A DNA stretch of 64,000 nt, taken from the NCBI GenBank assembly GCA_002491065.1, contig DKVF01000051.1:3451-67450 (forward strand), in the 5' to 3' direction. Origin of the DNA: Peptococcaceae bacterium UBA7185. Its GTDB lineage: Bacteria > Bacillota > Peptococcia > Peptococcales > Peptococcaceae. The notes beneath the pieces are model-generated. The model was not told the origin of the DNA. It worked only from the letters and a program-made list of their open reading frames with translations, and ran no database searches. This document shows, piece by piece, positions 47,124 through 56,892 of the stretch (position 1 is the first letter of the stretch; each line of letters starts with the position of its first letter). The position numbers were made by a program, and so were the translations under genes.

Positions 47124-47651
47124 TCACGATGCTTGCTTCTCGTAATGATGCATCACAATTTTGTAGGCGGTCCAGCCGCTGGCAATCCCCAGGATACAGC
47201 CGGCCAATACATCGCTGGGAAAGTGCATATAGAAATAGAGCCGCGAGAAGGCGATAGCCACTGCCAAGATGAGCGCTGCGGTGCCGGCGCGGTGATGACA
47301 AAGCCACAGAGCAGTGGCGGCGGAAAAGGAGGCATAGGTGTGCCCCGATGGGAAAGAGAAATCCTTTTCCGGCGGAATGAGCAGCGTCATGTCGGGAAAA
47401 TAGCTATAAGGCCGCATGCGGGCGACGAGAGGCTTCAGTGTGACATTGCCGATAAGCAGGCAGAAAATAAGCGCCAGCGCCATGGCAACCCCGGCCTTGC
47501 GGTATTTGGGCAGGCATAGCAGGATGGCGGTGAGTACAATCCAGCCTATGCCGCCGTTGCCGAAAGCGGTGATGGCCGCCAGTATGGTATCACCCAATCC
47601 GGTGTGGAGTGTGGCGATAAAGTCTAATATTGCAAATTCAAAATCCAGCAT
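47124..47651 (-). CDS. PAP2 family membrane phosphatase
   Basis: A 175-residue membrane protein with the three PAP2 motifs: KPLVARMRP, FPSGHT and SRLYFYMHFPSD. Such enzymes dephosphorylate undecaprenyl pyrophosphate or other lipid phosphates at the outer face of the membrane, so recycling of the cell-wall lipid carrier is a likely role. AAGGAAGG precedes the ATG at 47651; the in-frame codons upstream overlap the neighbouring ABC gene region. Confidence 0.9.
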   Translation of the reverse strand: MLDFEFAILDFIATLHTGLGDTILAAITAFGNGGIGWIVLTAILLCLPKYRKAGVAMALALIFCLLIGNVTLKPLVARMRPYSYFPDMTLLIPPEKDFSFPSGHTYASFSAATALWLCHHRAGTAALILAVAIAFSRLYFYMHFPSDVLAGCILGIASGWTAYKIVMHHYEKQAS

Positions 47652-47774
47652 AGGAATCCTTCCTTTGAGAAAAAATTTGTTATGGTATGTTTTCCTAAAT
47701 GAGAGCAAAATGAAACGGAAAACAGGCAAAAGCGGAAAGCCCGCTGTCTGCATGACACAGAGACAAGCCTTTCC

Positions 47775-49550
47775 TCAGGGCAAATCATTGAGAGTTTGGT
47801 TCCACAGACGATAATAGATGCCCTTCTGCCGCAGCAGTTCTTCGTGGCTGCCTGATTCGGCGATGCCAGTATCATCCAACACGAGAATGCGGTCATAGTT
47901 TTTGATGGTGGTCAGGCGATGGGCAATGGTTAGTGTGGTGCGGCCGTGAGCCAGCTTTTCCAGACTTTGCCCTACGATGATTTCATTTTCATTGTCCAGA
48001 GCGCTGGTGGCTTCGTCCAAAATGAGAATGGGCGGATTTTTCAGAAAGATGCGGGCAATGGAAATGCGTTGCTTCTGCCCGCCGGAGAGTTTTACGCCCC
48101 GTTCTCCCACGTAGGTGTCGTATCCGTCCTTTAAGGCGGTGATAAAGCCATGGGCGCCGGCCTGTTTGGCGGCCGCTTCAATTTCCGCCCGGGTGGCGTG
48201 AGACTTTCCATAAGCGATATTCTCCGCTACGGTGCCGCTGAAGAGATAGACGTCCTGCTGTACGATACCGATGGCGCTGCGCAGGCTGGACAGGGTGACG
48301 GTGCGGATATTTTGCCCGTCGATGAGAATCTCCCCTCCAGTCACATCATAGAAACGGGGGATGAGATTGCACAGCGTAGTCTTTCCGCCGCCGGAAGGGC
48401 CCACCAGAGCTAAACGTTCACCGGGATGGATGGTGAGAGACAGATGGCGCAGTACGCTGTTGTGGTCGTCGGGATATTCGAAGGACACATCCTGAAAGAT
48501 GATCTGCCCTTGGGTGACCTGCAATGGCAGCGCATTGGGTGCATCGGTGATTTCTACTGGTGTGTCCATGATTTCAAAGAACCGCTCGATGCCGGTGATG
48601 CCCCGCTGAAATTGCTCGGCAAATTCTACAATGCGGCGGATAGTGGCGATGAGGGTGGAGACGTAGAGCACGTAGGCCACCAAATCGCCCGGCGTAATGG
48701 CGCCGTAGACCACAAAGAGACCGCCGCCCAGGATGACCACCATGTACATCAGGCCGTCAAAGAGGCGGGTGGAGGCTTGGAACAGGGCCATAAAATGATA
48801 AGTCTTTGTCTTGATGTCTTTGAATTGCTGATTGCCCCGGGCAAATTTTTCACATTCCTGGGTTTCTGCGCAAAAAGCCTTGATGACCTGTTCTCCCAAA
48901 AGGCTGTCTTCAATTTGGGCGTTTAATTCGCCGATTTGTATGCGCTGCTGTCGAAAGACAGTGCGCAGTTTCAGGTTGAGCACCGTAGAGACGACCATCA
49001 TCAACGGCACGCAGAGGAACAAGAGGATGGTCAGCGGCACGCTGCAAGTGCAGAGAATGGCGAAGCTGATAACGATTTTCAGCGCAGCGATGAAAAATTC
49101 TTCGGGACAGTGATGGGAAAATTCAGTGACTTCAAAAAGATCGTTGGTGATACGCCCCATAATTTGCCCGATTTTGGTATTGGAATAATAGGTATGGCTC
49201 AGGCGCTGCAAATGGGTAAAAGCATCGCGGCGCATGTCGGTTTCAATGTAAACGCCCATGATATGGCCCATATTGGCCATATAGTATTGGGCTGCCGCGT
49301 CAATGAGCCGCAGGATGAGATATAACAGCGCCAGCTTCATGATGAGGGCGACTGTCAGAGCAGCGGCGTCCTGAATGGCTGTGTTGGTGATGGTGCGCAA
49401 AATTAAAGGTAATATTAAATCGCACAGGCAGGTGAGAGCAGCACAAAACAAATCCAGCGCGATGGTTTTGCGGCGTTTTTTGAGATATGGCCAAAACCGC
49501 AGCAGCAATTGTTTGGTGGTTTGGTTGCTTTGGGCAGTTGTCTGTGTCAT
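47775..49550 (-). CDS. ABC exporter, membrane and ATPase domains fused
   Basis: A 591-residue half-transporter of the MsbA/multidrug type. Six membrane helices occupy about 25-310; the ATPase domain has Walker A GPSGGGKTT, signature LSGGQKQR and Walker B ILILDEATSALD with switch His in IAHRL. It should work as a homodimer; the substrate is unknown. AAGGAG lies before the ATG at 49550, favoured over an in-frame start 33 codons earlier that is inside the guaB terminator. The PAP2 gene follows on the same strand. Confidence 0.94.
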   Translation of the reverse strand: MTQTTAQSNQTTKQLLLRFWPYLKKRRKTIALDLFCAALTCLCDLILPLILRTITNTAIQDAAALTVALIMKLALLYLILRLIDAAAQYYMANMGHIMGVYIETDMRRDAFTHLQRLSHTYYSNTKIGQIMGRITNDLFEVTEFSHHCPEEFFIAALKIVISFAILCTCSVPLTILLFLCVPLMMVVSTVLNLKLRTVFRQQRIQIGELNAQIEDSLLGEQVIKAFCAETQECEKFARGNQQFKDIKTKTYHFMALFQASTRLFDGLMYMVVILGGGLFVVYGAITPGDLVAYVLYVSTLIATIRRIVEFAEQFQRGITGIERFFEIMDTPVEITDAPNALPLQVTQGQIIFQDVSFEYPDDHNSVLRHLSLTIHPGERLALVGPSGGGKTTLCNLIPRFYDVTGGEILIDGQNIRTVTLSSLRSAIGIVQQDVYLFSGTVAENIAYGKSHATRAEIEAAAKQAGAHGFITALKDGYDTYVGERGVKLSGGQKQRISIARIFLKNPPILILDEATSALDNENEIIVGQSLEKLAHGRTTLTIAHRLTTIKNYDRILVLDDTGIAESGSHEELLRQKGIYYRLWNQTLNDLP

Positions 49551-49608
49551 AAAAAGGCTCCTTTCTATAGGTAGTTGAGAGTTTGCGGAGGAAAAGCAAA
49601 AGAGAGAA

Positions 49609-49643
49609 ACAAGTCCTTCCGATGGGAAATCAGAAGGACTTGT
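49609..49643 (-). terminator. terminator of guaB
   Basis: ACAAGTCCTTC (49609-49619) pairs with GAAGGACTTGT (49633-49643). On the minus strand it runs into TTTCTCTC. Confidence 0.75.
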
Positions 49644-49669
49644 CTGCAATTTCTGTGAAAAATAAATGT

Positions 49670-51181
49670 TTACCGCTCGGTTACATTCATGTTGTTATTC
49701 TTTACGACAACGTCATGGGAACCGCCTTCCACAATGCTGGTGGCGGAAACTAAGGTCAGACGTGCTTTTTCCTGCAATTCAGGGATGGTCAGCGCGCCGC
49801 AGTTACACATGGTGGAGCGTACCTTGGCCAAGGTGACGCCTACATTGTCTTTTAAGCTGCCGGCATAGGGCACATAGGAATCCACGCCTTCTTCAAAGGA
49901 AAGCTTCCCAGCGCCGCCCAAATCATAACGCTGCCAGTTGCGCGCACGATTGGAGCCTTCGCCCCAATATTCTTTCATGTAGTTGCCATTGATGATAACT
50001 TTGTTGGTAGGACTTTCTTCAAAACGGGAGAAGTACCGTCCCAACATGACAAAATCTGCGCCCATAGCCAATGCTAAGGTGATGTGATAGTCATGTACGA
50101 TCCCGCCGTCGGAGCAGATGGGAATATAAATGCCGGTACGTGCAAAGTATTCGTCGCGGGCTTTGGCCACTTCGATGACGGAGGTAGCCTGTCCTCGGCC
50201 GATACCTTTTGTTTCTCTGGTGATACAGATGGAGCCGCCGCCGATACCCACCTTAATAAAGTCTGCGCCGGCTTCGGCTAAGAACAGGAAGCCTTCCCGG
50301 TCAACGACATTGCCTGCGCCGATTTTTACGGTATCGCCGTATTTTTCTCGCACCCACTGAATGGTCCGGCTCTGCCATTCGGAGAAGCCTTCGGAGGAGT
50401 CGATGCACAGGACGTCTGCGCCGGCTTCCACCAGAGCAGGGATACGTTCAGCGTAATCGCGGGTGTTTACCCCGGCGCCTACGATATAGCTCTTGTTGTC
50501 ATCCAATAATTCCAATGGGTTTTCCTTGCGGGAATCATAGTCTTTGCGGAATACGATGTAGAGCAGCCGTTGGTTGGCATCTACTAAAGGCAGAGCATTG
50601 AGTTTATTTTCCCAGATGATATCATTTGCTTCTTTTAAGGAAGTATTTTCATTGCCGCAAATAAGGCGGTCGAAGGGAGTCATAAAGTCAGATACTTTGG
50701 TATCCGGAGACATACGGCTCACCCGATAATCACGGCTGGTCACGATACCCAATAATTTTCCGTTGCAGGTACCGTCTTCCGTCACAGCCATGGTAGAATG
50801 TCCATTTTTTTCTTTCAAAGCCAAAACGTCTGCCAGTGTATCGTCGGGTTTGATGTTGGAGTCGCTGATGACAAAGCCTGCTTTATAGTTTTTCACTCTG
50901 CTGACCATAGCAGCTTCGCTTTCGATGGACTGGGAGCCGTAAATGAACGATACGCCGCCTTCTTTGGCTAGCGCGATGGCCATACGGTCGTCGGATACAG
51001 ATTGCATGATTGCCGATACCATAGGGATGTTCATAGAGATGGCAGGTTCCTCTCCTTTTTTGAATTTTACCAGGGGTGTTTTCAGAGAAACCCGAGATGG
51101 AATGCATTCAGAGGAAGAATAGCCAGGCACCAAGAGGTATTCTCCAAAAGTATGGGATGGTTCGTCAAAATAGTAAGCCAC
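49670..51181 (-). CDS. guaB: inosine-5'-monophosphate dehydrogenase
   Basis: A 503-residue enzyme oxidising IMP to XMP, the committed step to GTP. The barrel is interrupted by two CBS domains (about 95-215). The active Cys is in [24 protein letters not shown] and [26 protein letters not shown] are further barrel motifs. The N terminus ([19 protein letters not shown]) and length resemble the longer type of some Clostridia and Bacteroidetes rather than the 485-residue Bacillus enzyme. A consensus promoter lies upstream. Confidence 0.95.
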   Translation of the reverse strand: MAYYFDEPSHTFGEYLLVPGYSSSECIPSRVSLKTPLVKFKKGEEPAISMNIPMVSAIMQSVSDDRMAIALAKEGGVSFIYGSQSIESEAAMVSRVKNYKAGFVISDSNIKPDDTLADVLALKEKNGHSTMAVTEDGTCNGKLLGIVTSRDYRVSRMSPDTKVSDFMTPFDRLICGNENTSLKEANDIIWENKLNALPLVDANQRLLYIVFRKDYDSRKENPLELLDDNKSYIVGAGVNTRDYAERIPALVEAGADVLCIDSSEGFSEWQSRTIQWVREKYGDTVKIGAGNVVDREGFLFLAEAGADFIKVGIGGGSICITRETKGIGRGQATSVIEVAKARDEYFARTGIYIPICSDGGIVHDYHITLALAMGADFVMLGRYFSRFEESPTNKVIINGNYMKEYWGEGSNRARNWQRYDLGGAGKLSFEEGVDSYVPYAGSLKDNVGVTLAKVRSTMCNCGALTIPELQEKARLTLVSATSIVEGGSHDVVVKNNNMNVTER

Positions 51182-51226
51182 GTTGAAATCTCCTTTTCTG
51201 TTTATTTTTCGATTTGTAATTAATAT

Positions 51227-51255
51227 ATTATATCGCTAAATATTTTACTATGCAA
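51227..51255 (-). promoter_or_regulatory. promoter of guaB
   Basis: On the minus strand TTGCAT (51250-51255) and TATAAT (51227-51232) are 17 bases apart. Confidence 0.75.
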
Positions 51256-51349
51256 TGCAAAAATCCAATATTTTTGTCAATTCGGCAAAAATATTCACAA
51301 AAATAGCAAATGCGCTTTTGGTTGAATATTTTACGAACAACAAATAAAA

Positions 51350-51378
51350 AGCCTGGTGCAAGGTATTTGCACCAGGCT
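51350..51378 (-). terminator. terminator of the TRAP operon
   Basis: AGCCTGGTGCAA pairs perfectly with TTGCACCAGGCT around a 5-base loop, and on the minus strand is followed by TTTTTATTTG. Confidence 0.9.
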
Positions 51379-51400
51379 AGTGGTTCTTCTATGCAGTTGT

Positions 51401-53404
51401 TTACAGATGTTTTTTGCTGTAGAGCTTCTGGAAAACGAAAGCGATGGATAGCAGTGCCAAACCGCCCAGGTCGGTGTAGAGGCCGGGAATGATCAGCATA
51501 AGCCCGCCTATCAGCGAGACGATACGAATCAAAGGATTCATTTTGGCGAAAATATATCCTTCTGTTGCAGCAGCCACACCGGTCATTCCTGCCAGCGCAG
51601 TGAGTGTAACCAGGATAATATCCAACGGTTCAGAACCAATCAGCAGAAGTGATGGATTCAAGGCAAAAATGTAGGGAATGATGAACGCCGCAATGGCCAG
51701 CTTGGTGGCCTGTACGCCGGTCTTGAGCGGGTTGCTGCGCGCAATGGCAGAACCGGCATAGGCAGCTAAGGCCACCGGCGGCGTAATATCTGCTACAATG
51801 CCAAAATAGAATACAAACATGTGGGCAGGCAATAAATCCACGCCCAACTGCAACACGATGGGTGCTGTAATAGTTGCCATGATAACGTAATTGGCGGTAG
51901 TGGGAACGCCCATACCTAATACAATGGAAGCAATCATGGTGAAGAACAATGCCAGCAGGATATTGCCCCCTGAGAGCATCAGCAATCCGTTGGCCAGCTT
52001 CAGACCGATACCGGTTAGGGTAACCGTGCCGACAATCATACCAGCTACAGCGCAGGCAACGCCCACACCGATGATGTTACGAGCGCCGGCTTCCAACGCG
52101 CCCAGAAATGTCATGAAATCCATGCGGGTTTCCTTGCGGAACATGCTGACAACGATGGACAGCACGATGGCGATCAAGGCGGCACGAGCAGGCGTATAGC
52201 CTGTCATCATCATCGTTACCAACACAACCAGCGGAATCAGTAAATACCAATAACCCAACATCAGTCGGAAGAAATTGGGGATTTCTTCTGGCGGCAAACC
52301 TTTCAGACCGTAGCGTTTGGCTTCCAGATGCACCATAATCATGATACCCGTAAAATAGAGGAAGGCAGGGATGATGGCGGCAATGATGATATTGGAATAA
52401 GGAATCCCGGTCATTTCCGACATCAAAAAGGCTGCGGCGCCCATGATAGGGGGCATGATTTGTCCACCGGTAGAGGCGGCAGCTTCTACTGCTGCGGCAA
52501 ATTCGGGACGATAGCCCATCTTTTTCATCATAGGAATAGTGAAGCTGCCGGAGCTTACAGTATTGGCTACAGAGCTGCCGGTGATGGTCCCCTGCAGGGC
52601 ACTGGCGATAACGGCTACTTTAGCCGGTCCTCCGGTAGCTTTCCCTGCCAGGCTGTTGGCAATGTCGATAAAAAACTGACCGATACCGGTGCGCTCCAGG
52701 AACGCGCCGAAGAGAATAAACAAAAAGATAAAGGTGGAGCAGACAGCCAACGGCGTGCCGATGACACCTTCTGTCGTGAAATACAGATGGGTGGCGATGC
52801 GCTGCAGACTGAACCCACGATGGCTGAAATAGCCAGGCACATAGTTGCCAAAGTAGGCGTAGGCGATGAAACAGCTCACAACGATTAAAATGGGCAAGCC
52901 TACTACACGGCGACATGCTTCCAGCAACAGGACAATGGCTATGATGGCGATGGTCATGTCAAATTGGGTATAGGAGCCAGCCTGGCTGATCAATTGTTTG
53001 TAGTTAAAAGACATATATAGGAATGAGCCGGAGCTGGCCAGTGCCAACAAAATATCGTACCAAGGCACCTTATTGGTGTTTTTCGGCGCATTTTTTCTGG
53101 CAGGATAGAGCAGGTACGCCAAAAATAAAATGAAAGCGATAAACATTGAGCGGTGTACCTGGGCATTTAAACGAATAAATGTATTAATGGATATGGCAAA
53201 CAAGGTAAATGCAATCAGTAAGCCCTTTATCAGCAATGCCTTGTTGCCGGAAAAAATGCGGGTAGCCGATTCACGGTCATATTTGGCCATGATTTCGTTT
53301 ACTTCCGCCGCGGAGATATGTTCTAAATCGTCTTCCACAGCAGCAGCCTGCAGATCTTGCTGGCTGGGCTCACTGGTGAGACCTTTTTCTTTTGGTTCCT
53401 CCAT
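51401..53404 (-). CDS. TRAP transporter permease, 4TM/12TM fusion
   Basis: A 667-residue membrane protein in which the small (DctQ-like) and large (DctM-like) TRAP subunits are joined, the normal form in TAXI systems. About 16 hydrophobic segments follow a 40-residue polar N terminus. The large part shows SALQGTITGSSVANTVSSGSF and GGQIMPPIMGAAAFLM, typical of the family. It imports a carboxylate or similar solute using an ion gradient and the TAXI binding protein encoded 0.5 kb upstream. Last gene of a three-gene operon. Confidence 0.95.
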   Translation of the reverse strand: MEEPKEKGLTSEPSQQDLQAAAVEDDLEHISAAEVNEIMAKYDRESATRIFSGNKALLIKGLLIAFTLFAISINTFIRLNAQVHRSMFIAFILFLAYLLYPARKNAPKNTNKVPWYDILLALASSGSFLYMSFNYKQLISQAGSYTQFDMTIAIIAIVLLLEACRRVVGLPILIVVSCFIAYAYFGNYVPGYFSHRGFSLQRIATHLYFTTEGVIGTPLAVCSTFIFLFILFGAFLERTGIGQFFIDIANSLAGKATGGPAKVAVIASALQGTITGSSVANTVSSGSFTIPMMKKMGYRPEFAAAVEAAASTGGQIMPPIMGAAAFLMSEMTGIPYSNIIIAAIIPAFLYFTGIMIMVHLEAKRYGLKGLPPEEIPNFFRLMLGYWYLLIPLVVLVTMMMTGYTPARAALIAIVLSIVVSMFRKETRMDFMTFLGALEAGARNIIGVGVACAVAGMIVGTVTLTGIGLKLANGLLMLSGGNILLALFFTMIASIVLGMGVPTTANYVIMATITAPIVLQLGVDLLPAHMFVFYFGIVADITPPVALAAYAGSAIARSNPLKTGVQATKLAIAAFIIPYIFALNPSLLLIGSEPLDIILVTLTALAGMTGVAAATEGYIFAKMNPLIRIVSLIGGLMLIIPGLYTDLGGLALLSIAFVFQKLYSKKHL

Positions 53405-53436
53405 AAGAAGACCCCTTTCTGTAAAATTAAAAATAT

Positions 53437-53934
53437 CTATTGTTGCACAGTAAATCTGACGCTGGTCAATGGGGGAGCAAGCTCTTTCATATGCCAGGTT
53501 TGCTGTCCAATATGTATGAGTGGGTCGCTGACGGTGCCTACTTTATAAATGAGCTCAGGCAACTGATAGTGAATATTTTCTATCACCATATAGCCGTCTT
53601 CATAGCGCAATGTTTGTCCCGGTGCCAGTTCTGTAGCTACTCCGGCGCCAAAGGAGCGATAGCGGGCCTTAAAAAGATAAAGGTTGCCCTTTTCCAGGCG
53701 ATAATATTCTTCTACATTTGTTTTATTGACAGAGTGGGTGTAGGATACAGAGAAAACACCGTCTGCCTCCAGCGGTTCTTTAAAATAAACTTGTCCGGTA
53801 TCAGCGTGAGCCATCACTAAATATTGTACCGTATCTGTAGACATTTGTCCATAAGATAAAATGGTCATCGCTAAAATAACCGCAACCACAAGAATCGTGG
53901 CTGCGGCATCTCTTTTACGAATTTGGATATTCAT
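53437..53934 (-). CDS. DUF1850 family protein
   Basis: A 165-residue protein with one N-terminal membrane segment (about 10-28) and an extracytoplasmic beta-rich domain containing SVSYTHSVNKTNVEEYY, the DUF1850 signature. It lies between the TAXI binding protein and the TRAP permease, its usual place. Its function is not established; an accessory role in the transport system is inferred. Confidence 0.88.
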   Translation of the reverse strand: MNIQIRKRDAAATILVVAVILAMTILSYGQMSTDTVQYLVMAHADTGQVYFKEPLEADGVFSVSYTHSVNKTNVEEYYRLEKGNLYLFKARYRSFGAGVATELAPGQTLRYEDGYMVIENIHYQLPELIYKVGTVSDPLIHIGQQTWHMKELAPPLTSVRFTVQQ

Positions 53935-53955
53935 AAAGGTAATTATTGTTCCGAC

Positions 53956-54972
53956 TTACTCAATGGATAAGCCTTGTTCTTCAAAATATTTTGCAGCGCC
54001 TGGATGTAACGGTACAGATACACCCTCTACAGCGCCTTCAAGACTCATTTCATTCCCTTTTGCGTGAGCTGCAGCTACAGCATCCAGGTTTTCGAACAGT
54101 CCTTTGGTCAGATTATATACCAATTCTTCGTCTAAATCAGCTTTTACAACGATGGTAGCTTTTACAGCGACAGTCTGTGTATCTTCAGCTGCACCATACA
54201 CATCAGCGGTGATGGTATATGGTGTGTAATAGCTGTAATCTGCGCACAGGCTTTCGATGATGGCGTCATCCAAGGATAATACTTTGATATCATTGGTAGC
54301 AGCCAATTCGGTCACTGCGGTAGTTGGAGCGCCAGCGGTGATGAAAGCGGCCACGATAGCTTTATCTTTGATTGCGTTGGCAGATTCCGCGAAGTCCAGA
54401 TTCTGTACTTTGATATCTTCCATGCTTAAACCAGCGGCAGCCAGAATCTGTTTTGCATTGGATTCTACACCGCTGCCTGCAGCACCGATAGAAACAGCTT
54501 TTCCTTTCAGGTCGGCTACTGTTTCAATACCTGCGGAGGCATCTACAACCAGCTGGCAAACTTCAGGATATACAGTTCCCAAAGTTAAAAAGCCTTCGTT
54601 TGGCTTTGCGTTTGCAAAACCTTCTGTAGCGGTATTGGCGTAATACATCACATCGTTCTGTACGATAGCGATTTCTGCATCACCCTGGTTTAACAGATTG
54701 AGGTTTTCAGCAGATGCGCCGGTAGACTGTACGCTGACGGAAACACCTTCTACATTGTTTTCCCATACCTGTGCAATTGCGCCGGCTACTGGATAGTAGG
54801 TACCGGAAGTACCGCCGGAGGCGAAGGCCAGGTTGGTGACAGCACCTTGCTGTGCGCCCTTATTGTCGGCGTCTTTGTTGTCGGCGCCACCATTGCCGCA
54901 GCCGGTCAGGCAGAATGCCAGCAGCATCAGCACGGTGATGACCGCAACTGCCTTTTTGTGTTTTTTCATCAT
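53956..54972 (-). CDS. TRAP transporter solute-binding protein, TAXI family
   Basis: A 338-residue lipoprotein: basic start, hydrophobic segment and lipobox ending at C25 (FCLTGC). The mature part shows TAXI features: FASGGTSGTYYPVAGAIAQVWE, VSVQSTGASAENLNLL and the GSGVES loop. It captures the ligand outside the cell and hands it to the fused TRAP permease. The ligand is not predictable; glutamate, 2-oxoglutarate and other carboxylates are known for relatives. AGGAG precedes the start. Confidence 0.95.
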   Translation of the reverse strand: MMKKHKKAVAVITVLMLLAFCLTGCGNGGADNKDADNKGAQQGAVTNLAFASGGTSGTYYPVAGAIAQVWENNVEGVSVSVQSTGASAENLNLLNQGDAEIAIVQNDVMYYANTATEGFANAKPNEGFLTLGTVYPEVCQLVVDASAGIETVADLKGKAVSIGAAGSGVESNAKQILAAAGLSMEDIKVQNLDFAESANAIKDKAIVAAFITAGAPTTAVTELAATNDIKVLSLDDAIIESLCADYSYYTPYTITADVYGAAEDTQTVAVKATIVVKADLDEELVYNLTKGLFENLDAVAAAHAKGNEMSLEGAVEGVSVPLHPGAAKYFEEQGLSIE

Positions 54973-55011
54973 AAATTCATTTCTCCTTTCAATATGTTGA
55001 AATATACCTAT

Positions 55012-55040
55012 ATCATATCAAATATCCAGAATACTGTAAA
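55012..55040 (-). promoter_or_regulatory. promoter of the TAXI-TRAP operon
   Basis: On the minus strand TTTACA (55035-55040) and TATGAT (55012-55017) are 17 bases apart, about 40 bases before the start. Confidence 0.7.
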
Positions 55041-55163
55041 CAATTTATTTGCTAATATAAGACAGCTTTATAAAATAAATAGTGAAAATTCTATCCAATA
55101 GAGAAACTTTTTTGGGGCAGTTCATTGAGATGGGCGATGGGACAGAAAATTTTATGGGAGTTC

Positions 55164-55192
55164 TTGCTTTTCCAGTATAATTGGGTTAAGAT
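55164..55192 (+). promoter_or_regulatory. candidate promoter of the spoVB-like operon
   Basis: TTGCTT (55164-55169) and TAAGAT (55187-55192) with a 17-base spacer. The rest of the 54973-55282 gap shows nothing else. Confidence 0.45.
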
Positions 55193-55282
55193 TACATCAG
55201 TAAAATTTTCATAGTTTAAATTGGAGCGATATGTGTAGTTTGATGGGAAACCTCCTACTTGTCGCGAAGAGGAGTGTGTGTT

Positions 55283-56890
55283 GTGTCTGGAAAGTCATTT
55301 GTGAAAGGGGCTGTGGTGCTCAGTGTGGCAGGCATTTTGGCCAAATGTCTGGGTGCGTTGTACCGAATACCCTTTGGGACCATTGTCAGTGAGGATTGTC
55401 TGGCATTGTATACGATGGTATATCCCATTTATAATTTGCTGTTGGCACTGTCTACAGCGGGGATTCCGCTGGCCATTTCCAAATTGGTGGCGGAATATGA
55501 GGAGCAGGGCCGTTCAGGGATGAGTCTGCGGGTTTTGAAGCTGTCTCTGGCGCTGTTGTCCACTGTAGGAATTTGCGTTGGCGTGTTCATTTTTGTCAGC
55601 GCCGATTGGCTGGCTGCCAATGTGTTCCCTGATGAGCGAGTGGCCTGGAGTCTGAGAGCCATTGCACCGGCCATGATTTTCAGCTGCATACAGGCTGTGT
55701 TTCGCGGATACTTTCAGGGATTGCAGCAGATGGTGCCTACTGCGCTGTCACAGATTACAGAGCAATTTGTGCGCGTGGGTGTGATTATTGCCGCAATGTT
55801 CTTATTAATGCCTTACGGGGACAGTATCATCTCAGCCGGCGCCAGTGCCGGTGCCTCGGTGGGTGGGGCTGCGGCGTTGCTCTTGATGCTGGTCATTTTC
55901 TTCCGCTATGTCAAAAAAAATGGCAAGGCTCCTACTATGCTGCAAGCGGACCGGCAAGTTGGCAATGGGGAGTTGATTGGGAAGGTGTTGGCATTAGCCA
56001 TTCCCATTTCTATCGGTAGTTTAGTGCTGCCCATCATGCAGAGTATTGATACGTTTTTGGTGGTGCCGCGGCTGGAGGCGGGTGGCATGAGCCATAGTGA
56101 TGCCATGGCCTGGTTTAGCTATCTGGGCGGCTGTGTGCAGCCCATTCTAAATTTGCCGCTGATGCTTACCACTGCCATTGCAGCCAGCTTGGTGCCCAAT
56201 ATTTCCGAAGCGCTCTCTATGGGCCAAAAGGAAAAGGTGCAGGAAACCTTCGCCAATGCTATGCAGCTTTCTATTTTGCTGGTGCTGCCTGCTGCGGTTG
56301 GTTTGATGACGTTGGCCTATCCTATTATGGAGCTTTTGTATCCTACCAAGCCTAGCGCTGGTTTGCCTATGTTTTGGTCCGCTGCGGTGGTGGCCATGGT
56401 TGGAATTTATCAAATCAGCGCCGGTACGTTGCAAGGGCTGGGACGGGCCATGGTGCCCATGTATAGCCTGCTTTTGGGCAGTGCCATCAAAACGGTGCTG
56501 ACGTATGTTTTGCCGGCTCTGCCAGTGATGGGTATTCGCGGTGCGGCCTTGGGCAGCGTGATTGGCTTTGCGGTGGCTGCGGCCAATAATATCTATCAGA
56601 TTTCACGGGATATTGGCTGGAATTGGCTGAGCTTGAAATACCACATCATAAAACCTGTGATCAGTGTGGCGGTGATGGCTGTGTTGGTGTTAGGCAGCTA
56701 TTATGGAATTTTTGCCTGCCTGCACAGCAATGGCATTGCGACTTTGTTGGCCATTGCCATCGGCGGCACGATTTATTTTATGACTCTTCTGGCCATTGGT
56801 GGTGTCAGTCTGGAAATTATTCGGAAAGTGCCAAAAGTGGGGAATAAATTAGCTGTGTTGTTGTTAAAACTAAAATTGGTGAGGGAATAG
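55283..56890 (+). CDS. SpoVB/YabM-type lipid flippase (MOP superfamily)
   Basis: A 535-residue protein with about fourteen membrane helices of the MurJ/Wzx/SpoVB class. The beginning KSFVKGAVVLSVAGILAKCLGALYRIPF and the FRGYFQGLQQMVPTALSQITEQFVRV segment are typical of SpoVB/YabM-like peptidoglycan or polysaccharide precursor flippases. GAGGAG lies ten bases before the GTG at 55283. The order with mazG, HU and rqcP matches the yabM-yabN-yabO region of other Firmicutes. Confidence 0.92.
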   Translation: MSGKSFVKGAVVLSVAGILAKCLGALYRIPFGTIVSEDCLALYTMVYPIYNLLLALSTAGIPLAISKLVAEYEEQGRSGMSLRVLKLSLALLSTVGICVGVFIFVSADWLAANVFPDERVAWSLRAIAPAMIFSCIQAVFRGYFQGLQQMVPTALSQITEQFVRVGVIIAAMFLLMPYGDSIISAGASAGASVGGAAALLLMLVIFFRYVKKNGKAPTMLQADRQVGNGELIGKVLALAIPISIGSLVLPIMQSIDTFLVVPRLEAGGMSHSDAMAWFSYLGGCVQPILNLPLMLTTAIAASLVPNISEALSMGQKEKVQETFANAMQLSILLVLPAAVGLMTLAYPIMELLYPTKPSAGLPMFWSAAVVAMVGIYQISAGTLQGLGRAMVPMYSLLLGSAIKTVLTYVLPALPVMGIRGAALGSVIGFAVAAANNIYQISRDIGWNWLSLKYHIIKPVISVAVMAVLVLGSYYGIFACLHSNGIATLLAIAIGGTIYFMTLLAIGGVSLEIIRKVPKVGNKLAVLLLKLKLVRE

Positions 56891-56892
56891 CT

